A DNA stretch of 64,000 nucleotides. Source: Nocardioides speluncae (GTDB lineage Bacteria > Actinomycetota > Actinomycetes > Propionibacteriales > Nocardioidaceae). The notes under the pieces were generated by a model that saw nothing but the letters and a program-made list of their open reading frames with translations, was not told where the DNA came from and did not search any database. This document shows, in pieces, positions 58,614 through 64,000 of the stretch; the stretch's first letter is position 1; the number at the start of each line of letters is the position of its first letter. The stretch covers positions 310,001 through 374,000 of the forward strand of contig NZ_QEOO01000037.1 in the NCBI RefSeq assembly GCF_003121585.1. Direction: 5' to 3'. The translations under genes and the position numbers were made by a program.

Positions 58614-59741
58614 TTACGATGCGGGCCGGCCGGCGCCGCCCTCGATCTCGTCCATGAGCATCCGCAGGGTGAGGGAGTGCTTCTCGGGTGGCAATGCGTC
58701 GAGCGCGGCGCGGGCCTGCGATGCGCCTCCGGCGCGGTCGCCCGCGCGGGCGAGCATCAGGCCGCGGTGCATGTCGAGGTGCGTCGCGAACCTCGGGAGC
58801 GAGTCGGGCAGCTCCCGCCGTGCGGCATCCTGCGCCTCGACCGCCGTCCGCTCGTCGCCGAGGCGCGCGGCGAGGAGCGAGACGAAGACGTTCATCCGCC
58901 ACCACGGGACGGCGTAGTCGGACGTCTGCTCGTCGGAACCGACCTTGTCGAACGCGCGCCGGCCCTCGGTCAGCAGACTTCGGGCTCTGGCTGTGTCGCC
59001 TCGGATCGCGGCGGCGTGAGCGCGCCCCATGATCGCGTTAAGGCGCCCGAGCGACGGCTTCTCACTGATCGCGAGAGCCTCCTCCGCCACGGCGTCGGCG
59101 ACGCCGAGCGCGGCACCTTCGTATCCGAGCGCAATCGCGGCACGGCCGCGCACCCACACCCGGGCGTCTGCGTCGCCGGACTCGTCGGCAGCCTTCGCGG
59201 CCATGCGATACCAGCCGACTGCGCGCTCGCCATCGGAGCCCGGGAACGTCTTCGCGTACAGAGTCATCAGGCGCGAGGCGACCGACCACAGGCGAGGGTT
59301 GTCTAGCTGCTGTTGCACGACGACCAACTCGTGAGCAACGCGGCGCTGTATGTCGGCCGCGCCGAGGCTCATGTAGTCAGTGCCGTATGCGGCGAGTTTC
59401 GCCTCCCATGCTTCCGCCGACGGCCCACCTGCGAGACGCGAGGCGAAGCCCGACTCGATCAGGTCCGAGGCAACGACGGGGGCGATTGCGGTAGCGGCGA
59501 TCGAACTCAGGAACGCTCGTCGGTGCACTTCCTCACCTTCCAGAACCGCCAGCGGCACATCGAGAACGGCCGACAGGCAACGCAGATAGAACGCACCCGG
59601 ACGGACCTTGCAGCGCTCCCAGCGACTCACGTATTCCCGGTCAAGGTTCGTGCCGAACTGGTCATTGATCGCGTCGGCAAGCCGACCTTGTGACCAGCCG
59701 CGCGCTCGCCGCAGGTCCGCGATCAGCGCGCCGATGCCCAT
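58614..59741 (-). CDS. XRE-family regulator with TPR-like C-terminal part
   Basis: 375-residue protein. N-terminal HTH (ALIADLRRARGWSQGRLADAI, RWERCKVRPGAFYLRCLSAVL), an Ala-rich linker (RRAFLSSIAATAIAPVVA), then TPR-like helices (to ~370). Same architecture as the regulator at 30499 but not closely similar. A 14-bp palindrome lies 20 bp upstream of ATG 59741. Probably regulates the island or itself. Confidence 0.85.
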   Translation of the reverse strand: MGIGALIADLRRARGWSQGRLADAINDQFGTNLDREYVSRWERCKVRPGAFYLRCLSAVLDVPLAVLEGEEVHRRAFLSSIAATAIAPVVASDLIESGFASRLAGGPSAEAWEAKLAAYGTDYMSLGAADIQRRVAHELVVVQQQLDNPRLWSVASRLMTLYAKTFPGSDGERAVGWYRMAAKAADESGDADARVWVRGRAAIALGYEGAALGVADAVAEEALAISEKPSLGRLNAIMGRAHAAAIRGDTARARSLLTEGRRAFDKVGSDEQTSDYAVPWWRMNVFVSLLAARLGDERTAVEAQDAARRELPDSLPRFATHLDMHRGLMLARAGDRAGGASQARAALDALPPEKHSLTLRMLMDEIEGGAGRPAS

Positions 59742-59760
59742 ACGCCCATCTTGCACGACC

Positions 59761-59774
59761 GTCCGAATTCGGAC
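59761..59774. promoter_or_regulatory. 14-bp palindrome, candidate operator
   Basis: GTCCGAATTCGGAC is a perfect palindrome in the promoter region of the XRE-TPR gene, likely its own binding site. Confidence 0.5.
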
Positions 59775-59914
59775 ACCGCTCTCTACGTGGTTGCCCCTAG
59801 ATCTGCCACTACCTAGCCACCACAAAGCGGACAAGCATCGGGCTTGGCCAGACGGGTGATGCGGCGAATGGGACCCGTTGCCCGTCTGGCCTGCCAACGT
59901 CGGGAAGGGTGCAG

Positions 59915-60076
59915 ATGGAGCGACTGGGAGCGCTGGCGCTGTGGGGGGCCTGCGGGTTCGTGCTGGCGGCCGTCGTCCCGTGGCAGGCGCTCGTCTGTGC
60001 TGCCGTGGTTCTAACAGCGCTCGTTGGGTGGGTCTACCTCTGGGAGGCAGACGGGGAGTGGATCGCTGACGAGTGA
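59915..60076 (+). CDS. 53-residue membrane protein
   Basis: Small gene with GGGAAGGG upstream (59902-59908). The product has two hydrophobic helices (GALALWGACGFVLAAVV and VCAAVVLTALVGWVYLW) and an acidic tail (EADGEWIADE). It is followed within 3 bp by a strong hairpin, supporting a real transcription unit. Function unknown. Confidence 0.55.
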   Translation: MERLGALALWGACGFVLAAVVPWQALVCAAVVLTALVGWVYLWEADGEWIADE

Positions 60077-60078
60077 GT

Positions 60079-60117
60079 CGACGCTCGCCCTCTCGCAGGG
60101 GAGGAGGGCGAGCGTCG
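60079..60117. terminator. Strong bidirectional hairpin
   Basis: CGACGCTCGCCCTC (60079-60092) pairs perfectly with GAGGGCGAGCGTCG (60104-60117), an 11-nt loop. It lies between the small membrane protein (+) and the gene ending at 60131 (-). Confidence 0.75.
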
Positions 60118-60130
60118 GTTCCGAGGTTGC

Positions 60131-60388
60131 CTACTGGTACTTCAGAGCCAACTCTTTCAGCGTGTCCGCAGGCGTGATTTCGACTTCCCTCTCGCGCTTG
60201 ATCAGCAGGTGACCGCACAGGCTGACGAGGCCCATCACGGAGGCCCCCTCTGCGTCTTCTCCGTCATCCGCGCCGGCGAGTATCTGCTCGATCATGAGGT
60301 CGCCGTCGTCGTCCTCGCTTTCAAGCCATGCCGTCATGATGCTTATGGCGCGACGCACCGCCTCAGTCTTCGAGTCCGCGTTGTCCAT
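60131..60388 (-). CDS. Hypothetical acidic protein
   Basis: 85-residue protein with an acidic middle (ESEDDDGDLMIEQILAGADD) and a possible helical C-terminus. No Cys, no signal. It sits between the hairpin at 60079 and exonuclease III. Function unknown. Confidence 0.55.
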   Translation of the reverse strand: MDNADSKTEAVRRAISIMTAWLESEDDDGDLMIEQILAGADDGEDAEGASVMGLVSLCGHLLIKREREVEITPADTLKELALKYQ

Positions 60389-60503
60389 GCGTCCATCCCT
60401 CCGCGATCTGGCGCCGTTCCCGTCCGGCTCGCGACGCCTGTTCCCTGCCCAGACGCCGACCGTAGCGCTCCGCGCACTCGGAGAGCGGGAGGGCGTGGCC
60501 GAA

Positions 60504-61286
60504 TCAGCCGGCGAGATCGACGACCACAGGGGCGTGATCCGACGCGCCGGGCTCGTTCATCCGTTCGTCGCGGTCGATGAACGCGCCCTTCACCCGCTCG
60601 GCAAGCGATGGTGAGCCGAGGATGAAGTCGATTCTCATGCCACGGTTTCGAATTGCTCTTTGTCGGTAGTAGTCCCAGTAGGTGAAGACGTCGGGGCCGG
60701 GCGTGTGCGGCCGGACGACGTCGACGTACCCCTCGTCCAGGAACGCCGCGAAGGCCTCGCGCTCCGGCGGGGTGACGTGGGTGTCGTTCGCGTACGCCGC
60801 CATGTCGAACACGTCCTCGTCCTGGGGCGCGATGTTCCAGTCGCCGACCAGGGCGGTGTCCTCGCCGAGCCAGGGCCGGGCGGCGTCGCGCAGGCGGCTC
60901 AGCCAGTCCAGCTTGTAGTGGTAGTGCGGGTCGTCGATCTTGCGGCCGTTGGGGACGTAGAGCGACCAGATCCGGACCCCGCCGCAGGTCGCGCCGATCG
61001 CCCGCGCCTCCGCTGCCAGCGGCTCGCCCCAGCCGGGCATCCCGTCGAAGCCGACCTGGATGTCCTCGATCCCGACCCGGCTGATCAGTGCCACGCCGTT
61101 CCACTGGTTGATGCCTGCCGCCGCGACGTCGTACCCCAGCGACTGCAGTCCCATCAGCGGCAGCTGGTCCTCGCGCGCCTTGGTCTCCTGCAGGGCGAGT
61201 ACGTCGATGTCGTGGCGTTGCAGGAACGCCTCGACGCGGTCGATCCGGGAGCGGATGGAGTTGACGTTCCAGGTCGCGATGCGCAC
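60504..61286 (-). CDS. xthA: Exodeoxyribonuclease III
   Basis: 260-residue AP endonuclease. ATWNVNSIRSR, catalytic Glu in LALQETKA, VGDWNIAP, and the final GASDHAPV motif are present. It repairs abasic sites. GTG 61286 follows TAGGGT (61299-61294) by 7 nt and is preferred over GTG 61304. Normal length. Confidence 0.94.
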   Translation of the reverse strand: MRIATWNVNSIRSRIDRVEAFLQRHDIDVLALQETKAREDQLPLMGLQSLGYDVAAAGINQWNGVALISRVGIEDIQVGFDGMPGWGEPLAAEARAIGATCGGVRIWSLYVPNGRKIDDPHYHYKLDWLSRLRDAARPWLGEDTALVGDWNIAPQDEDVFDMAAYANDTHVTPPEREAFAAFLDEGYVDVVRPHTPGPDVFTYWDYYRQRAIRNRGMRIDFILGSPSLAERVKGAFIDRDERMNEPGASDHAPVVVDLAG

Positions 61287-61293
61287 GCCCGCC

Positions 61294-61299
61294 ACCCTA
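61294..61299 (-). promoter_or_regulatory. -10 hexamer, leaderless promoter of xthA (TAGGGT)
   Basis: TAGGGT on the minus strand ends 7 nt before GTG 61286. Confidence 0.5.
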
Positions 61300-61358
61300 G
61301 CCACACCACCACTGAGTGCCGGGAATTCGGTGGCGGCCCAAGGCGTTAGGGCGACACG

Positions 61359-61445
61359 ATGATCCGCATGTTCGCTGCTCCCCTCGCGACGCTGGCCGGC
61401 TACTGCCCGTCAGTCGCTTTCGCGCGGGTCGAAGCGCGACGCTGA
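61359..61445 (+). CDS. Putative 28-residue leader peptide upstream of tuf
   Basis: Short ORF MIRMFAAPLATLAGYCPSVA to a basic end (RVEARR), stop TGA 61443-61445. TAGGGC 6 nt before the ATG would give a leaderless start. It has the layout of an upstream ORF for ribosome-mediated control of the following gene: its stop overlaps the first arm of the hairpin set at 61444-61505. Translation is not proven. Confidence 0.4.
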   Translation: MIRMFAAPLATLAGYCPSVAFARVEARR

Positions 61446-61505
61446 CTCACCTCCTGCAGCAGGCAGGACCCCGGGGGTGAGTCGTCCCTCCAGCGGAGGT
61501 CCTGC
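61444..61505 (+). promoter_or_regulatory. Mutually exclusive hairpins, putative attenuator
   Basis: Arm a1 GACTCACC (61444-61451) pairs with a2 GGTGAGTC (61476-61483); arm b1 GCAGGACC (61463-61470) pairs with b2 GGTCCTGC (61498-61505). The pairs interleave and cannot both form as ordinary hairpins. A further hairpin CCTCC-N3-GGAGG lies at 61487-61499. Such alternation is the hallmark of attenuators, here between a short ORF and tuf. Confidence 0.5.
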
Positions 61506-61577
61506 GCCCACATCACTGCATCAATTCAAAGGGGCTGCGCGTCCATCAGACAGCCGCGCCCAGAAAGAAGCACAGTC

Positions 61578-62765
61578 ATGGCCAAGAGCCAGTTCGTGCG
61601 GACCAAGCCGCACCTCAACATCGGGACGATGGGACACGTCGACCACGGCAAGACCACGCTGACCGCCGCGATCACCAAGGTGCTCGCCGACGCCGACCCG
61701 GCCACCAACCGGTTCGTCGCGTTCGACGGCATCGACCGCGCGCCGGAGGAGGTCCTGCGCGGGATCACCATCAACATCTCGCACGTGGAGTACGAGACCG
61801 CGACCCGTCACTACGCCCACGTCGACATGCCCGGGCACGCCGACTACGTGAAGAACATGATCACCGGCGCTGCCCAGGTGGACGCCGCGATCCTGGTCGT
61901 CTCCGCCCAGGACGGCGCGATGCCGCAGACGCGTGAGCACGTGCTGCTCGCACGCCGGGTGGGCGTGCCGTACCTGGTGGTGGCCCTCAACAAGGCCGAC
62001 ACGGTCGAGGACGACGAGCTCCTCGACCTGGTCGAGCTGGAGGTCCGCGAGCTGCTGTCCGAGTACGGGTTCCCGGGCGACGAGGTGCCCGTCGTCCGCG
62101 TCTCCGGGCTGGGAGCCCTGGACGGCGACCCGCGCTGGGTGGCCTCGGTCGAGGAGCTGCTGGCGGCGGTCGACGACTACGTACCGGTGCCCGAGCGCGA
62201 GCTCGGCGAGCCGTTCCTGATGCCGATCGAGAACGTGCTCACGATCAGCGGTCGCGGGACGGTGGTCACGGGTGCGGTCGAGCGCGGCTCGCTGAAGGCC
62301 GGCGACACGGTCGAGGCGGTCGGCCTCGGCCCGACGGTGGCGAGCGTCGCGACCGGGCTGGAGACGTTCGGCAAGACGCTGGACACCGTCCAGGCCGGCG
62401 ACAACGCGGCGGTGCTGCTGCGCGGCGTACGCCGAGACGAGGTACGCCGCGGGCAGGTCCTGGTCGTGCCCGGCTCGGTCACCCCGCACCGCAGGTTCAC
62501 CGCGAACCTGCACGCGCTGACCGCCGCCGAGGGTGGCCGGCACACGCCGTTCGCCGCGGACTACCAGCCGCAGTTCTACTTCCGGACCACCGACGTGTCC
62601 GGGAGCCTGGAGCTCGGTGAGGTCCAGCTGGTGTTCCCGGGCGACACGGTCGAGGTGACCGTCGAGCTCGGCAAGCCGGTGGCGATGGAGGTCGGGCTCG
62701 GCTTCGCGGTCCGCGAGGGCGGGCGCACCGTCGCCGCGGGCACCGTGACCGGCATCCTCGACTGA
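61578..62765 (+). CDS. tuf: Elongation factor Tu, stand-alone second copy
   Basis: 395-residue EF-Tu delivering aminoacyl-tRNA to the ribosome. G1 GHVDHGKT, switch I GITINISHVEY, G3 DMPGHADY (Cys replaced by Met at the usual DCPG), G4 NKAD, and domains II and III complete. It is not in a str operon (no fusA or rps genes nearby), so it is an additional, more divergent copy such as streptomycete tuf3. AAAGAAG precedes the ATG. Possibly stress- or antibiotic-induced via the leader; that is inference. Confidence 0.93.
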   Translation: MAKSQFVRTKPHLNIGTMGHVDHGKTTLTAAITKVLADADPATNRFVAFDGIDRAPEEVLRGITINISHVEYETATRHYAHVDMPGHADYVKNMITGAAQVDAAILVVSAQDGAMPQTREHVLLARRVGVPYLVVALNKADTVEDDELLDLVELEVRELLSEYGFPGDEVPVVRVSGLGALDGDPRWVASVEELLAAVDDYVPVPERELGEPFLMPIENVLTISGRGTVVTGAVERGSLKAGDTVEAVGLGPTVASVATGLETFGKTLDTVQAGDNAAVLLRGVRRDEVRRGQVLVVPGSVTPHRRFTANLHALTAAEGGRHTPFAADYQPQFYFRTTDVSGSLELGEVQLVFPGDTVEVTVELGKPVAMEVGLGFAVREGGRTVAAGTVTGILD

Positions 62766-62782
62766 CTGGACGGGCAAAGCAT

Positions 62783-62816
62783 GCACTGGGAGGGCGGAAT
62801 TTCGCCCTCCCAGTGC
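62783..62816 (+). terminator. Terminator after tuf
   Basis: GCACTGGGAGGGCG (62783-62796) pairs perfectly with CGCCCTCCCAGTGC (62803-62816), 6-nt loop. Confidence 0.8.
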
Positions 62817-62817
62817 A

Positions 62818-62843
62818 GGTTTCCCCGGTCGACCGGGGAAACC
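62818..62843. repeat. 26-bp perfect palindrome
   Basis: A 26-bp palindrome with no loop (GGTTTCCCCGGTC joined to its complement) directly follows the tuf terminator and lies 11 bp upstream of the -10 of the methyltransferase gene. It could be an operator or part of a compound terminator. Confidence 0.7.
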
Positions 62844-62853
62844 ACCCACTCGC

Positions 62854-62859
62854 TAACGT
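62854..62859 (+). promoter_or_regulatory. -10 hexamer, leaderless promoter (TAACGT)
   Basis: TAACGT ends 7 nt before ATG 62867. Confidence 0.55.
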
Positions 62860-62866
62860 CGACTCC

Positions 62867-63529
62867 ATGACCAAGAGCGCACCCCCGTGGATGGACCCCG
62901 ACCTCGCCGCGTACGTCGACAACCGGACGACCCAGCCCGACGAGGCCCAGCAGAAGCTGATCGACCGTACGCACGCCGAGACCGGCGGCGCCGCCAACAT
63001 GCAGGTGTCCTCGGCGCAGGGCGCGCTGCTGACGATCCTGACCCGGGCGGCCGGCACCAAGAAGGCGCTCGAGATCGGCACCTTCACCGGCTACTCCTCG
63101 ATCTGCATCGCCCGCGGCCTCGCGGACGGCGGGTCGCTGACCTGCCTCGACGTGAGCGAGGAGTGGACCGCGATCGCGCGAGAGGCATGGGCCCAGGCCG
63201 GGGTCGACGACCGGATCGAGCTGAAGATCGCGCCGGCGCTGGAGACCCTGGCGAGCCTGCCCCAGGACGCGTCGTACGACCTGGTCTTCATCGACGCCGA
63301 CAAGGAGAACTACCCCAACTACGTCGACGCGGTGCTCCCGCTGCTGCGCCAGGGCGGGCTGCTGCTGGTCGACAACACGCTGTGGTCCGGCGACGTGGTG
63401 CGCCCGGCCGAGGAGGGCTCGACCACCGCGGTGATCCAGGCGTTCAACGACCGGCTCGCCGCCGACGAGCGGTTCGAGAGCTACATCCTGCCGATCAGCG
63501 ACGGGATGACGGTCGCGGTCAAGCGATAA
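62867..63529 (+). CDS. O-methyltransferase, caffeoyl-CoA-type
   Basis: 220-residue SAM-dependent O-methyltransferase (Methyltransf_3 family). SAM-binding KALEIGTFTGYSSICIA, metal-binding DLVFIDADKENYPNY and LLLVDNTLWSGDV match the divalent-metal catechol/caffeoyl-CoA type. Leaderless start at ATG 62867. Substrate unknown; its stop overlaps the convergent PH-domain gene. Confidence 0.92.
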   Translation: MTKSAPPWMDPDLAAYVDNRTTQPDEAQQKLIDRTHAETGGAANMQVSSAQGALLTILTRAAGTKKALEIGTFTGYSSICIARGLADGGSLTCLDVSEEWTAIAREAWAQAGVDDRIELKIAPALETLASLPQDASYDLVFIDADKENYPNYVDAVLPLLRQGGLLLVDNTLWSGDVVRPAEEGSTTAVIQAFNDRLAADERFESYILPISDGMTVAVKR

Positions 63530-64000
63530 AGGGCGTCAGTACGTCGGGCGTCGCGGCGTCCGCGAGCGCCACCGCCCGGCCGTAGTCGAGGTCGCGGATC
63601 ACCACCCGCTCGGCTCCGGCCGCGGTGGTGGCGACCAGCGTGGCCAGCCCGGCCCGGCGCTGGAACAGCGACTGCCGGATCACCCAGCCGATGATCCCGT
63701 CGCGCTCCAGCGCGGTCCGGGTGAGCAGCAGGATGCCGCTGGCGGTGACCAGGTGCCCGGGCAGCAGGGCGTGGCCGAGCTGGCGGTACGCCGCCTCGCC
63801 GGCCGCCACGGCCACCGCGCAGACCACGGCCGCGACCGAGAGCGGCACCCACCACGGCAGGTCGAGGCCGATCGTGGCAGCGGTCGCGAACACCGCGGCC
63901 ACCGCCGTACTCCACTGGGCGCGGGCGTGGCAGCGGCGCCGGGCGGCGGCGCCGTGCTGGGTGAGAGCGGCCTCGAGCGGCCCGCTCGCCTCAAGTACGT
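63519..64000 (-). CDS. PH-domain membrane protein, 5' end cut by window
   Basis: Partial; the frame continues through position 64000 (VLEASGPLEAALTQHG upstream of the internal GTG 63902). Two hydrophobic helices (AVFATAATIGLDLPWW; VPLSVAAVVCAVAVAAG) and a following bacterial PH (YdbS/YdbT-like) domain with LVTASGILLLTRTALERDGI and LFQRRAGLATLVA. Function of the family is unknown. Confidence 0.8.
   Translation of the reverse strand, partial: VLEASGPLEAALTQHGAAARRRCHARAQWSTAVAAVFATAATIGLDLPWWVPLSVAAVVCAVAVAAGEAAYRQLGHALLPGHLVTASGILLLTRTALERDGIIGWVIRQSLFQRRAGLATLVATTAAGAERVVIRDLDYGRAVALADAATPDVLTPFIA

Overview
The window is high-GC actinobacterial chromosome. Supporting features are strong third-position GC, GTG starts, many ATGA/GTGA stop-start overlaps, and at least ten genes with a TAnnnT-like -10 hexamer only 6-7 nt upstream of the start codon (leaderless mRNAs). 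Gene content (LpqY-SugABC-like trehalose importer, GlpX, IspH, a second stand-alone EF-Tu, DUF1707/DUF4245/DUF4328/DUF6542 proteins) and GGTCGC-N3-GCGACC palindromic repeats fit Propionibacteriales, probably Nocardioidaceae. Genus is not certain. No rRNA, tRNA or CRISPR array was seen.

Region 1, 1-17.6 kb, is a specialised-metabolite gene cluster that I cannot match to a known product, and it is the most interesting part. Two minus-strand operons each begin with a paralogous ATP-grasp ligase and carry a paralogous MFS exporter: ATP-grasp/PaaK-like ligase/MFS (3058 to <1) and ATP-grasp/MFS/SDR (6771 to 3570). A plus-strand operon (6879-14924) encodes a free-standing amino-acid adenylation domain, a carrier protein, a flavin amine oxidase, an acyl-CoA-synthetase-like ligase, a large FAD/NAD(P) N-oxygenase-type protein and a fumarase/aspartase-superfamily lyase. 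The last two resemble the CreE/CreD-type pair that makes nitrite from aspartate for N-N bond formation. A PaaI-type thioesterase and a SARP regulator close the cluster. Divergent from the first ATP-grasp gene is a short gene (3239-3358) for a 39-residue peptide made of six GGVVA repeats preceded by R or Y. It has a strong ribosome site, its own perfect terminator, and six repeats that are all different in DNA but identical in protein. Three promoter regions share an 11-bp-period heptamer repeat (CAGATCN) that is probably the SARP operator. Inference: a ribosomal peptide and/or an N-N-containing amino acid joined by ATP-grasp ligases.

Region 2, 17.7-28.3 kb, is housekeeping/core: a lipoprotein, a DUF1707 protein, a frameshifted beta-propeller phytase, the trehalose-type ABC importer, two alpha/beta hydrolases and GlpX. 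Region 3, 28.3-32.5 kb, is a lower-GC accessory island with small unknown genes, a degenerate resolvase-like protein, an XRE regulator and a methyltransferase. Region 4, 32.8-56.7 kb, is a mixed core: subtilase with P-domain, LuxR-type regulator, DUF4386 pair with a TetR regulator and two visible operators, a DUF433/DUF5615 toxin-antitoxin pair, the molybdate ABC operon with its HTH-Mop regulator, a BBE-type oxidoreductase with a divergent HxlR regulator, xseAB, ispH, a Sua5/YciO protein, a two-component system, secreted proteins, a quinone-oxidoreductase-like enzyme and RmuC. Region 5, 56.7-60.4 kb, is a second small accessory island (GNAT, frameshifted ORF, XRE-TPR regulator, small membrane protein). 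Region 6, 60.5-64 kb, holds exonuclease III, a stand-alone EF-Tu preceded by a short leader ORF and mutually exclusive RNA hairpins, an O-methyltransferase and the start-truncated gene of a PH-domain membrane protein.
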